NCBI GenBank assembly: GCA_965249745.1
Contig: OZ252252.1
Location: 1,550,001 to 1,614,000 of the forward strand
Direction of reading: 5' to 3'
DNA: 64,000 bases
DNA from: JANYHH01 sp965249745
Lineage (GTDB): Bacteria; Deinococcota; Deinococci; Deinococcales; JAAFIG01
The notes beneath the pieces are model-generated. The model searched no databases, had not been told where the DNA came from, and was given only the letters and a program-made list of their open reading frames with translations. The position numbers were made by a program, and so were the translations under genes. Shown here one piece after another: positions 8,297 to 15,676 of the stretch (its first letter is position 1; every line of letters begins with the position of its first letter).

Positions 8297-8894
8297 ACCG
8301 ATAGAGTTGGAGCGTCCGGTTTCCTGGGTGGCCCTGGTGGGATTCATGGGAACCGGCAAGTCACGGATCGGCTGGGAGCTGTCGCGGGCGCTGGCCTTAC
8401 ATTTTGTGGATACCGACAAGGTGATCGAACGCGTGGCCGGACTGACGATTCAGCAAATCTTCGAGGTCTACGACGAGTCCACCTTTCGCAGCTTCGAGTC
8501 CGAGGTTGTGGATCGTTGCACCGCCTTGGATCAGGCGGTCGTCTCCACTGGCGGCGGCACGTTCACGCGTGAAGAGAACCGCCGTAAGCTGTTGGCTCGA
8601 GGTCCGGTGATCGCGCTCCGGGCCAGTCCCGAAACGATTTTGGAGCGTACCCGGAAGCACCCGCGGGTGCTGCTGCAAGTTCCCGATCCGTTGGGCAAGA
8701 TCAACGAACTCTTGGCGGTCCGTAAGCCCTTCTACGACCTCGCACCGATTCAGGTCAGCACCGATGGTCGGATGCGCCGCGATGTTGTCGCGGAGATCAT
8801 GGCGCGACTGGCAGCCTGGCGCGACGACGAACCTTTCGACTTCGACGCGTGGCAAGGGGAGTACTTGAAATGGCAGAACGCCTCGTCCACCTGA
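8280..8894 (+). CDS. aroK: Shikimate kinase
   Basis: AroK phosphorylates shikimate at O3 using ATP, step five of chorismate synthesis. 204 aa; Walker A GFMGTGKS (residues ~22-29), substrate-binding DTDKVIE, FRSFESE and the STGGGTF loop, and the lid Arg region ERTRKHPR. GGGAGG lies 4 nt before ATG 8280. Overlaps aroB by 25 bp, so the two are co-transcribed and probably translationally coupled. Chorismate made here also feeds the futalosine pathway begun by mqnA (63690). Confidence 0.93.
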   Translation: MPATGEPIELERPVSWVALVGFMGTGKSRIGWELSRALALHFVDTDKVIERVAGLTIQQIFEVYDESTFRSFESEVVDRCTALDQAVVSTGGGTFTREENRRKLLARGPVIALRASPETILERTRKHPRVLLQVPDPLGKINELLAVRKPFYDLAPIQVSTDGRMRRDVVAEIMARLAAWRDDEPFDFDAWQGEYLKWQNASST

Positions 8895-9964
8895 ATCACG
8901 CCCATCAAAACCTGAACTACCCGATTCACATTTCGCACGGTGCGCTCGAGACGGTCCGCGTGCCGCAATCCAATGTGGCGGTGATCGCTGACGAGGCGGT
9001 CGCGTTGCTGCACGCTTCGGTGCTAACAAGTGCCCTGGAAAAGCACGGCTCGAGGGTGACGCTGATTCCCGTGCCAAGCGGGGAGCGCTGCAAGACCGTG
9101 GAGGTGTTCGGCGCGGTGCTATCCAAGCTGGCGCTCGCCGGGCTGACCAGGGACAGCGCGGTCGTGGCTCTCGGTGGTGGTGCGACGAGTGATCTGGCAG
9201 GGTACGCCGCCGCCTCGTACCTGCGCGGGATCGCCTTCTACGTCTGTCCGACGACGCTGCTCTCTATGGTGGATGCCTCGGTCGGTGGCAAAACGGGCGT
9301 CAATCTGCCTGAGGGCAAAAATCTGGTCGGAGCCTTCCATCAACCGAGTGCGGTCTGGGCGGACCTGAACACCCTGGCATCCCTGCCCGCCCGCACCTTC
9401 CGCGAGGGCGCGGCCGAAGCCTTCAAGCACGGTTTGCTGACCGATGGTGCGCTCTGCGATTCCATCCTGGAGGCCGGGTTCAACGCCAAATCCGATAAAT
9501 TGGAGTCAGTTGTCGCGGACGCAGTTCAGGTCAAGATCGGTTTTGTGGAACGCGACCCGTTCGAGGCTGCCGAACGCGCCTATTTGAACTTCGGTCATAC
9601 CCTGGCGCACGCGCTCGAGGCGGTCACGCAGCACCAGATTCCGCACGGTGAAGCCGTCGGATACGGGATGCATTACGCGGCGCTCGTCGGAAAGCTGTTG
9701 AATTACGTTGACCTGACTGGGCAAACCAGAGACTTCTTGGGGTATCAAAAACCCGCCGCACTTCCCAAGTTGGAGCTGAGTGACGTGATGCCGTTCATGG
9801 CTCGAGACAAGAAAGCTGACAGTGGCGGCATACGCTTCGTGACCCTGGAAAAATTGGGTGCGCCGAAACTCGAGCGGGTCTCCGGGGCAGTCCTGGACGA
9901 AGCCTGGAAGCTGTTCGCCGATGAGTGGCTAACCGAAGCCCCACCGCAGGACAGCGGAGCGTGA
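8870..9964 (+). CDS. aroB: 3-dehydroquinate synthase
   Basis: AroB converts DAHP to 3-dehydroquinate, using NAD+ and a divalent metal. 364 aa from ATG 8870, preceded by GGGGAG; a GTG 21 nt upstream lies within aroK and is less likely. Visible: GGGATSDLAGYAAASYLRG (NAD loop), TTLLSMVDASVGGKTGVN, REGAAEAFKHG with metal-site Glu, NFGHTLAHALE and HGEAVGYGM with metal-site His. Second gene of aroK-aroB-peptidase operon, with GTGA overlap to the next gene. Confidence 0.95.
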   Translation: MAERLVHLNHAHQNLNYPIHISHGALETVRVPQSNVAVIADEAVALLHASVLTSALEKHGSRVTLIPVPSGERCKTVEVFGAVLSKLALAGLTRDSAVVALGGGATSDLAGYAAASYLRGIAFYVCPTTLLSMVDASVGGKTGVNLPEGKNLVGAFHQPSAVWADLNTLASLPARTFREGAAEAFKHGLLTDGALCDSILEAGFNAKSDKLESVVADAVQVKIGFVERDPFEAAERAYLNFGHTLAHALEAVTQHQIPHGEAVGYGMHYAALVGKLLNYVDLTGQTRDFLGYQKPAALPKLELSDVMPFMARDKKADSGGIRFVTLEKLGAPKLERVSGAVLDEAWKLFADEWLTEAPPQDSGA

Positions 9965-10671
9965 CCCGGCAGATCGTCGCCCTGGGCGGGGGCGGCTTTT
10001 CGATGGAACCCGAGAATCCCCTCTTGGACCGGTACATCCTCGATCAAGCCGCGAATCCGACGCCTCGAGTCCTCTTCGTGGCAACCGCCGCCGGTGACAG
10101 CGACAGCTACATCGCACGCTTTTACGCCGCCTTTCAGAAGCTCCCCTGCGAAGCCACGCACCTGAGCCTGTTCAAACCCGACACCTGGACACTCACCCCG
10201 GAAGGGCAACTCGAGGCGGCGGACGTGCTGTATTTCTCCGGTGGCAGTACCAGGAACGCCTTGGCGCTCTGGCGCGAGTGGAAGCTGATTCAGCCATTAC
10301 GTGCCGCTTACGAGCGCGGAGCGGTGATCGCGGGTCTATCGGCGGGTGCGATCGCTTGGTTCGAGGAGTTCAGCACCGATAGCGCCGGGCGCGACCTCAA
10401 GGTGCTGAGCGGACTGGGCTGGCTCCCAGGCTCCATGACCCCGCACCTGGATTCCGAACCCGAGCGCCGCCCGACCCTGCGCCGCTTTCTGGAATCTGGG
10501 CGGATCAAACCCGGTTTCGCCGCTGATGACGGCGCGGCGCTCCATTTCAAAGACGAAGCCCTGCACGCCGTCGTTAGCTCGAGACCGAACGCTCGAGGGT
10601 ACAGGTTTGACTTGCAGGCTGGGGCGGCAGCGGTCGTCGAAACCCCGCTCGAGACGCGATACCTTGGATAA
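9961..10671 (+). CDS. Peptidase S51 family (peptidase E-like)
   Basis: 236 aa from GTG 9961, which overlaps the aroB stop as GTGA. The opening IVALGGGGFSMEPENPLLDR, the YFSGGSTRNAL turn and GLSAGAIAWFEE carry the S51 pattern; Ser in GLSAGA is the expected nucleophile. MTPHLDSEPERRPTLRRF probably supplies the second active-site region. Peptidase E cleaves Asp-X dipeptides; cyanophycinases are related, so substrate is open. Why it travels with aroKB is not evident. Confidence 0.85.
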   Translation: MTRQIVALGGGGFSMEPENPLLDRYILDQAANPTPRVLFVATAAGDSDSYIARFYAAFQKLPCEATHLSLFKPDTWTLTPEGQLEAADVLYFSGGSTRNALALWREWKLIQPLRAAYERGAVIAGLSAGAIAWFEEFSTDSAGRDLKVLSGLGWLPGSMTPHLDSEPERRPTLRRFLESGRIKPGFAADDGAALHFKDEALHAVVSSRPNARGYRFDLQAGAAAVVETPLETRYLG

Positions 10672-10686
10672 ACAAACCAGCTCGCG

Positions 10687-10730
10687 CTACACAGCCTCTA
10701 CACAGTCGCTACACAGTCGCTATACAGTGC
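10687..10730. repeat. Four tandem copies of an 11-bp unit
   Basis: CTACACAGCCT (10687), CTACACAGTCG (10698), CTACACAGTCG (10709) and CTATACAGTGC (10720) run head to tail, 15 bp after the peptidase stop and 75 bp before the end of the convergent DUF1579-like gene. The period equals one helical turn. It is downstream of both genes; function unknown. Confidence 0.85.
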
Positions 10731-10805
10731 AGACTCGTCTTGGTTTCGAGAGGCTCGAGTTCTGTTACCCACCAACCCTCAACACTGGATGGAAGGTGAT
10801 TCGAT

Positions 10806-11237
10806 TCAGGCACGCTTTGTCATGTTGGCGGCGTATCCGCCACCGGGCCAGTTCCAACCGCCGCTCACGGCGTTGCCAGCTTCAGAAAACGTTCCCTGGT
10901 AATACCACGGTGAACCCTTGTAGCCGCCCCAGATCATCATCCTGTCATCTGCGACCTCGTAGACGTAATCGAGCGTCATGCCGTCGGTGAAGCTGTAGAC
11001 CCGCGTTCGGATATCCACCGTCGGCTCCTCCTCGAAAGGATGAAGATGACCAATCACCTCGAGACCACGAATGGTTCGCCCGCCATGCACAAGATCGAAG
11101 TGCTGCAATAAGAAAAACCCACCCTCCGTCCATTCGTACTCGATTGTTCCCGTCGCATCTCCGGAGACCTCCCAAGTCCCCACCAAGCGGTTCAAGCTGC
11201 TGAGATCAGAATTTGGTTTCGATGATTCGTTTGACAT
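10806..11237 (-). CDS. DUF1579-like small beta-barrel protein
   Basis: 143 aa, cytosolic. LNRLVGTWEVSGDATGTIEY, then GGFFLLQHFDL and GTFSEAGNAVSGGW follow the lipocalin-like pattern of DUF1579 and related small proteins in which an opening L-VG-W motif starts the barrel. No catalytic residues recognised. Not obviously in an operon; the next upstream gene on this strand ends 229 bp away. Likely a small-ligand binder, but that is inference. Confidence 0.7.
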   Translation of the reverse strand: MSNESSKPNSDLSSLNRLVGTWEVSGDATGTIEYEWTEGGFFLLQHFDLVHGGRTIRGLEVIGHLHPFEEEPTVDIRTRVYSFTDGMTLDYVYEVADDRMMIWGGYKGSPWYYQGTFSEAGNAVSGGWNWPGGGYAANMTKRA

Positions 11238-11465
11238 AGTTGATTCCTCTTTTCACGAGAGCGCTGCGTTGGGGTCGGCTCGAGAAACGCGGATCGTGAA
11301 TAGCGTCATGGCAACATGGGATTTCTCCTTTCGTGTTGTTTCGCCACAGCTCGCGGCGGCGTGCCAACAGTTCACTCGCGCCGCTCGGAACAGTGTTCCA
11401 GTGGTCGGTGCGGCGTATGGATAGTTCCGGGTATCTACGGCGTGAATTTCACGCTCCGCTTGCGC

Positions 11466-11954
11466 TCAGCCCAGCGAAACGGCAACCTGCTCGAGCAAAT
11501 CCAAAGATGCTTGTGCGCCGCTCTCCATCCCGGAGTTGATGTGTGCGTCACGCTCTGCCCTGTTCACGTGTTGCACGAGCATCGTCACGGTCGTGAGACC
11601 GTTGGTTTCGGTGAATGTGACGGTGTTGAGCGCTTCCCCGTCGGGCATCGCGTCGAAGACCTCGGTGAAGATAAGCTGTTGGGTGGGAACGATCTCGCGG
11701 TACTCGCCGTGGAAGCCGACCTCGAGACCACGATCCGTGACCATCACGTAGCGCCACGCGCCGCCGACCCGCAGGTCAATCTCGGCGACGGTCATCTTGC
11801 CGCGCCCGGCGTGCCACCAGCGTTTGACCAGCTCGGGCACGGTGTAGGCCTGGTAAACGAGGTGCTTGGGGGCACTGAACTCGCGGGTGATGAGGATCTG
11901 TTCGTCGGTTGGGAGGGTCACGCTTGCCGTCTGACTGCTAATCCCTAGGGTCAT
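11466..11954 (-). CDS. SRPBCC/AHSA1-domain protein
   Basis: 162 aa from ATG 11954, which overlaps the ArsR gene by 17 bp; a longer frame to 11993 would sit wholly in ArsR. AHSA1-type START-like fold: ITREFSAPKHLVYQAYTVPE, KRWWHAGRGKMTV, GGAWRYVM, FHGEYREIVP and LIFTEVFD are all family hallmarks. These proteins have a hydrophobic cavity; ligand unknown. ArsR-AHSA1 pairs are common, with the regulator controlling both genes. Confidence 0.88.
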   Translation of the reverse strand: MTLGISSQTASVTLPTDEQILITREFSAPKHLVYQAYTVPELVKRWWHAGRGKMTVAEIDLRVGGAWRYVMVTDRGLEVGFHGEYREIVPTQQLIFTEVFDAMPDGEALNTVTFTETNGLTTVTMLVQHVNRAERDAHINSGMESGAQASLDLLEQVAVSLG

Positions 11955-12291
11955 TGTTTGCCTCTTTCTGCTGGAGTTCTTCCAGCACGACATCCAGGTG
12001 TAAGAACCGATCAGACCAAATGTGCTCGTAGGGTTTTACCCAGTCGTAGATGGGTTTCAGAGCTTCGGGGTTGAGTCGGTAGAAGCGTTGTCTGCCTTTG
12101 TCACGAACGTCCACCGCGCCGACTTCACGCAGCACGCGCAGGTGTTTGGACACGAGGGGTTGCATTATGCCGAGCGAATCTACCAAGTCCCCAACGGTCT
12201 GTTCACCCTGGGAAAGCAAGTCCAGAATCTGTCGCCGCCGGGGTTCGGCAATGGCATTGAACGCGTCAGTGGTCGTGGCAGCTCGAGCCAT
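11938..12291 (-). CDS. ArsR-family transcriptional repressor
   Basis: 117 aa. Winged helix: AIAEPRRRQILDLLSQGEQT, then SLGIMQPLVSKHLRVLREVG (recognition helix) and VRDKGRQRFYRLNP (wing). Lacks the CxC metal site of ArsR/SmtB, as usual for the AHSA1-linked subgroup. A reverse-strand TATGAT -10 box (12298-12303) lies 6 nt before the ATG, so the mRNA is leaderless, and the box is inside the operator: direct evidence for autorepression. First gene of the pair with the SRPBCC gene. Confidence 0.9.
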   Translation of the reverse strand: MARAATTTDAFNAIAEPRRRQILDLLSQGEQTVGDLVDSLGIMQPLVSKHLRVLREVGAVDVRDKGRQRFYRLNPEALKPIYDWVKPYEHIWSDRFLHLDVVLEELQQKEANNDPRD

Positions 12292-12320
12292 GGGTATATC
12301 ATATACCCATATGGGTATAT
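12292..12320. promoter_or_regulatory. ArsR operator: three phased GGGTATAT half-sites
   Basis: GGGTATAT (12292-12299) and ATATACCC (12301-12308) form one dyad. The second half-site is also the left arm of a perfect 20-bp palindrome (12301-12320) whose right arm is ATGGGTATAT. The -10 box of arsR lies between the first two half-sites. Clean operator for the regulator starting at 12291. Confidence 0.85.
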
Positions 12321-12618
12321 GTCAATAGGTAGTCTTGAACTCAAACATGGAAATCGCACAGTCGAATCCGCCTTGAACGTGTCCTCGAGAACGACTCCGT
12401 TACATCCAAGTTCGAGTCTGGAATGCGCGACTCTGGGATTTGCGTGAGCACGAGGGCTTTCATACCGAGGTTGAAGCCACAAACCTCGAGCAGGTTTAGG
12501 TCATTGGCATTTGCCAAACCTCGCCCCACGTGATAGCTTCTCCTCTTGCGGGGGTGAGGGTTCCCACCTTTTTCGGGATGCTCGAGCCTTTCGGACTTAT
12601 AAAACAAGGAAGTGCAGT
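12321..12618. other. Gene-free stretch with rpsO leader
   Basis: No convincing gene. Reverse frames around 12360-12500 contain protein-like words (NLLEVCGFNLGMKALVLTQI) that break off, possibly a fragment. A short inverted repeat GGTTT...AAACC (12494-12520) lies in the rpsO leader. No classical S15 operator could be assigned by eye. Confidence 0.3.
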
Positions 12619-12888
12619 ATGTCATTCACAGCAGAACAGAAGACGCAGGTCATCAAGGATTACGCCACCGCCGAGAACGACACCGGCAGCACCCAAGTGC
12701 AGATCGCCCTGTTGACGCATCGCATCAACAACCTCTCCGCACACCTGATCGCCAACCGCAAGGACAAGCACACCCAGCGCGGCTTGCAGGTCTTGGTCGG
12801 GCAGCGCAGCCGCCTCTCCAAGTACATGCGCGCCAATGACCTGGAAGGCTATAAGAAGCTGATCGAACGCCTCGGTCTGCGCCGCTAA
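12619..12888 (+). CDS. rpsO: 30S ribosomal protein S15
   Basis: S15 binds 16S rRNA central-domain helices and bridges to the 50S subunit. 89 aa, the normal length, from ATG 12619 with AAGGA 8 nt upstream. Family signatures: TGSTQVQIALLTHRINNLSA, HLIANRKDKHTQRGLQVLVG and RSRLSKYM, ending YKKLIERLGLRR. Monocistronic, closed by a strong terminator at 12905. Contains no CTCGAG, unlike most neighbours. Confidence 0.97.
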   Translation: MSFTAEQKTQVIKDYATAENDTGSTQVQIALLTHRINNLSAHLIANRKDKHTQRGLQVLVGQRSRLSKYMRANDLEGYKKLIERLGLRR

Positions 12889-12904
12889 AGCTCAACCGCA
12901 GCGA

Positions 12905-12936
12905 AAAAGACCCTCGAGCCATCTCGAGGGTCTTTT
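12905..12936 (+). terminator. Rho-independent terminator of rpsO
   Basis: GACCCTCGAG (12909-12918) pairs with CTCGAGGGTC (12923-12932) around CCAT, flanked by A4/T4. Both arms carry the genome palindrome CTCGAG. Confidence 0.9.
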
Positions 12937-13033
12937 CATTGGGCTGTCCCGCTCGTGATGCAAGCCGCTCTGGTCAGCTCGAGCCAGCGGGCTGAGCGGC
13001 TTCGGCTATCATGGTGGCGCGAAGGAGGGATCT

Positions 13034-13093
13034 ATGCCTGGCACATTCACCGGCGATGTCATCAGTGCGAAAGCCAGCTTCCTCGCGCACTGA
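13034..13093 (+). CDS. Short leader ORF upstream of MFS pump
   Basis: 19-codon ORF, MPGTFTGDVISAKASFLAH, with an excellent AAGGAGG (13022-13028) 5 nt before ATG. A TATCAT -10 box (13007-13012) would start the mRNA just before the Shine-Dalgarno. It is followed by two hairpins and then the MFS gene at 13220, the layout of translation-attenuation leaders. Inference; no database comparison made. Confidence 0.45.
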   Translation: MPGTFTGDVISAKASFLAH

Positions 13094-13115
13094 GCTGACA
13101 ATCCTGCTCAAAATG

Positions 13116-13164
13116 TCGCTCACGGTAGCGAGGACTGCGTCCGTCTGACAGCGTTCACGCTGTC
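13116..13164 (+). promoter_or_regulatory. Two hairpins between leader ORF and MFS gene
   Basis: TCGCT-cacggt-AGCGA (13116-13131) and GACAGCG-TTCA-CGCTGTC (13147-13164). Neither is followed by a T-run, so neither is a simple terminator. They could mask or expose the MFS start region depending on ribosome position on the leader ORF. Confidence 0.45.
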
Positions 13165-13219
13165 TGTCCGCTTAGATCCTCGAGAGGGATTGTCATGCCC
13201 TCAACCCGTGGAGTGAATC

Positions 13220-14431
13220 GTGTTGCCACAGAAAATTCCGTTCTACAGCCTGCTCGTTGCCAACGGCGTGTCCTGGCTCGGCAGTGCCATCTCGCAAATC
13301 GCCATCCCTTGGTTCGTCCTCTCCACCACTGGCAGCCCCGCGCTGACCGGCCTGGTCGCGCTGTTCGCGCAGCTCGGAACCTTGCTGTCGCTTTTCCTCA
13401 GTGCCTCTGTCGTGGACGCCCTCGGGAGTCGCCGGGCGGCGCTGCTGGCAGATTTCGGTAGTGCCTCGGTGGTCGCCCTGTTGCCGCTGCTCTCCCATTT
13501 CGGGCAGCTCCCGCTCTGGGGCATCCTCGCGCTGACCGGGCTGCGCGCTCTGTTCGACGGGCCCAATCACACCGCCAAAGCCAGTCTGCTGCCCGACCTG
13601 GCAATTCGCGCCAAACTGAGACTCGAGCGGGCCAACACCCTGAGCGAACTCATGGAGAGCGGCGCGGGCTGGATTGGGCCGCTCGTCGCCGGAATCCTGA
13701 TCGCCGCCCTCGGCAGGCTCGAGGTGCTGTGGTTCGACGCGGCCTCGTTTTTATTGTCCGGATTATTGCTGCTTTGGCTCGTGCCGCCTCAACCAGAGGT
13801 CATTCCCGGCGCGCACCCTCGAGGTGACACTTGGGCTGGCTGGCGGTTCCTGCTGTCCGACCCGCCGCTCCGCGCCATCTTCGTCTCGTCACTGGCGCTC
13901 AGCACCGCCATGTCCGCGCTGTTCGCGGTGATCCTGCCGGTGCTGACCAGAGGTTCTGGCGGGGAGGCCTCAGGACTCGGGGCGTCCGTGGCAGGCTTCG
14001 GGGCGGGGTCGGTGCTGGGGGCGCTCCTGTTCGGACGCTTCGGGCTAGCGTGGTCGCAACGCCGCACGTTTATTGTCGGCATCTCTGGGCTGTGGGGCAT
14101 CTTCGCCGCATTGAGTTTCGCGCCGCCGCTACCACTGATGATCGCTGCCTGCTTCGCGGGCGGCTTGATCGCCGGACCGAACGGGCCACTGATTCCGACG
14201 ATCTTGCAAGAGCGAACCCGATTGGACTTGAGAGCCAAAGTCTTCGCCGCCTCTTCGACCCTGAGTCTGGGCGCGTCACCCCTCGGGGTACTGCTGGTCG
14301 GACTTGGACTCGAGCGGCTGGGCGTGCAAACCACGCTGCAAATCGTCGCGCTGGTCGTGGCGGCCACTGTTATCGCCGTCACACTGGACAAACGCTGGCG
14401 AGACGCAGGAGCGCATCCCCACCTCGAGTAA
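13220..14431 (+). CDS. MFS transporter (enterobactin/macrolide-efflux-like)
   Basis: 403 aa, about 12 membrane helices. Opening FYSLLVANGVSWLGSAISQI and IPWFVLSTTGSPALTGL match the MFS exporter group that includes macrolide and EntS-like pumps; the A-loop is VVDALGSRRAAL. GTG 13220 is preceded by GTGGAG at a suitable distance. Substrate unknown; an upstream leader ORF and hairpins suggest inducible expression. Ends before a hairpin pair at 14470-14577. Confidence 0.85.
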   Translation: MLPQKIPFYSLLVANGVSWLGSAISQIAIPWFVLSTTGSPALTGLVALFAQLGTLLSLFLSASVVDALGSRRAALLADFGSASVVALLPLLSHFGQLPLWGILALTGLRALFDGPNHTAKASLLPDLAIRAKLRLERANTLSELMESGAGWIGPLVAGILIAALGRLEVLWFDAASFLLSGLLLLWLVPPQPEVIPGAHPRGDTWAGWRFLLSDPPLRAIFVSSLALSTAMSALFAVILPVLTRGSGGEASGLGASVAGFGAGSVLGALLFGRFGLAWSQRRTFIVGISGLWGIFAALSFAPPLPLMIAACFAGGLIAGPNGPLIPTILQERTRLDLRAKVFAASSTLSLGASPLGVLLVGLGLERLGVQTTLQIVALVVAATVIAVTLDKRWRDAGAHPHLE

Positions 14432-14469
14432 CTCGAGCCTGATATTGACCTCGTTCTGGAAGGTGAACG

Positions 14470-14577
14470 GGTTTGGCGTACCAAACCTCAACGAAACCCG
14501 TGGGTTGTAGGCGTGGGCAACCGTTCGTCAACCTTCAACATTTTCGGCAGGCTCGAGAACAGTGTTCTCGAGCCTGC
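14470..14577. terminator. Two strong hairpins between MFS and SPFH genes
   Basis: GGTTTGG-CGTA-CCAAACC (14470-14487), then a 14-bp stem GCAGGCTCGAGAAC (14547-14560) / GTTCTCGAGCCTGC (14564-14577) with loop AGT. The second is built around CTCGAG. T-runs are weak. Probable transcription end of the MFS gene. Confidence 0.55.
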
Positions 14578-14674
14578 TTCCTGTCGTCCCTCACGACCTT
14601 CATCCTCAAGGAACCGCTTCTTCTCTGACCTCGTACTAGGCTGTGAGTCTGAAGTGTGGCTCGAGGAGGATTTT

Positions 14675-15616
14675 GTGGCGTTTGGTGTTCTGGTGATTCT
14701 GGCGGGCATCGCGGCCCTGGTGATGAGTTTCGCGCAACGTCAATTTCAACGGTTTCGGTCGCTCGGTGTGATCGCCATAGTCGTTGGTGCGGGTTTGTGG
14801 GTCGCGGCGGCGGCGCTGATCGGCGTGCCGGTTGGGACAGTCGCGGTGATCGTCAATCGTTTCACGGGTCTGAAACCGGACGCGCTGTTTCCGGGGACAC
14901 ACCTGATCCTGCCCGGCGTGGAGGTTCCGTACTACTACAACGCGCGCTTGCAGGAACTCACCCTCTCGAGACGCGGTGAGGGCGGCCCGAATATTGACGA
15001 GAGCATCAAAGCGCTCTCCAAGGAGGGTTTGGAGATCAGCGTGGACGTGACGGTTCAATACCAGATCATTCCGACGAAGGCTCCAATCGTTCACGAACAG
15101 ATTGGACCGGAGTACGAGACGGTCATCATCCGCCCGCAGGTTCGTAGCGAGGTCCGTAATAGCATCGGTCAGTTTAACGCGGCGGATCTGATTAGCACGA
15201 AGCGTAAGGCTTTGGAAACGCTGATCGTGAAATCCTTGGAAGCGGCGTTCCAGAAGGCGAACATTGAGTTGAAAGCGATTCTGCTCCGCGAGGTTCGCAT
15301 TCCTGACAGCGTGGCCAAGGCGATCGAGGAAAAGCAGACGGCCGAGCAGCGCGTGCAGACGGAGCGTAACAACCGCGACGCCGAACGCATTCGGGCCGAC
15401 ACGGCGGTCGTGAAAGCCGAGGGCGAATCGAAAGCCGCGATTGCTAGGGCGACGGGTGAGGCGAAGTCCATCTCCCTGCGGGGTGCGGCGCTGAAGAACA
15501 ACCCGCAGTTGATTCAACTCACGGTCGCGGAGAAGCTCGCGCCGAGCATTCAGACGGTTATGATTCCGTCGAACGGGAATTTCCTGCTGAACTTGCAAGA
15601 TTTGACGAAAAAGTAA
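14675..15616 (+). CDS. SPFH/Band 7 (prohibitin-like) membrane protein
   Basis: 313 aa. The start GTG 14675 is set by AGGAGGA (14664-14670); the longer frame back to 14513 reads through the upstream terminator. Two N-terminal membrane helices (VLVILAGIAALVMSF; GVIAIVVGAGLWVAAAALIG), then the SPFH domain (TVAVIVNRFTGL ... PQVRSEVRNSIGQFNAADL) and a charged coiled coil (AIEEKQTAEQRVQTERNN). Prohibitins form membrane rings or microdomains and modulate proteases or lipid organisation; partner unknown. Convergent with the DUF4157 gene. Confidence 0.88.
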   Translation: MAFGVLVILAGIAALVMSFAQRQFQRFRSLGVIAIVVGAGLWVAAAALIGVPVGTVAVIVNRFTGLKPDALFPGTHLILPGVEVPYYYNARLQELTLSRRGEGGPNIDESIKALSKEGLEISVDVTVQYQIIPTKAPIVHEQIGPEYETVIIRPQVRSEVRNSIGQFNAADLISTKRKALETLIVKSLEAAFQKANIELKAILLREVRIPDSVAKAIEEKQTAEQRVQTERNNRDAERIRADTAVVKAEGESKAAIARATGEAKSISLRGAALKNNPQLIQLTVAEKLAPSIQTVMIPSNGNFLLNLQDLTKK

Positions 15617-15635
15617 TCGCTGGCCTCTCGAGTGT

Positions 15636-15661
15636 GTCCCCGCTTTGGCTAAAGCGGGGAC
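15636..15661. terminator. Bidirectional terminator
   Basis: GTCCCCGCTTT (15636-15646) pairs with AAAGCGGGGAC (15651-15661), loop GGCT, between convergent genes ending at 15616 and 15677. Confidence 0.85.
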
Positions 15662-15676
15662 TTCGCTTTCATCGGT

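Noticed and set aside
13831..14442. Forward 203-aa ORF within the MFS gene
   Set aside because: Out-of-frame shadow of a transporter with clear membrane helices.
14636..15598. 320-aa reverse ORF opposite the SPFH gene
   Set aside because: Antisense shadow with Arg/Asn/Asp-rich, motif-free sequence.
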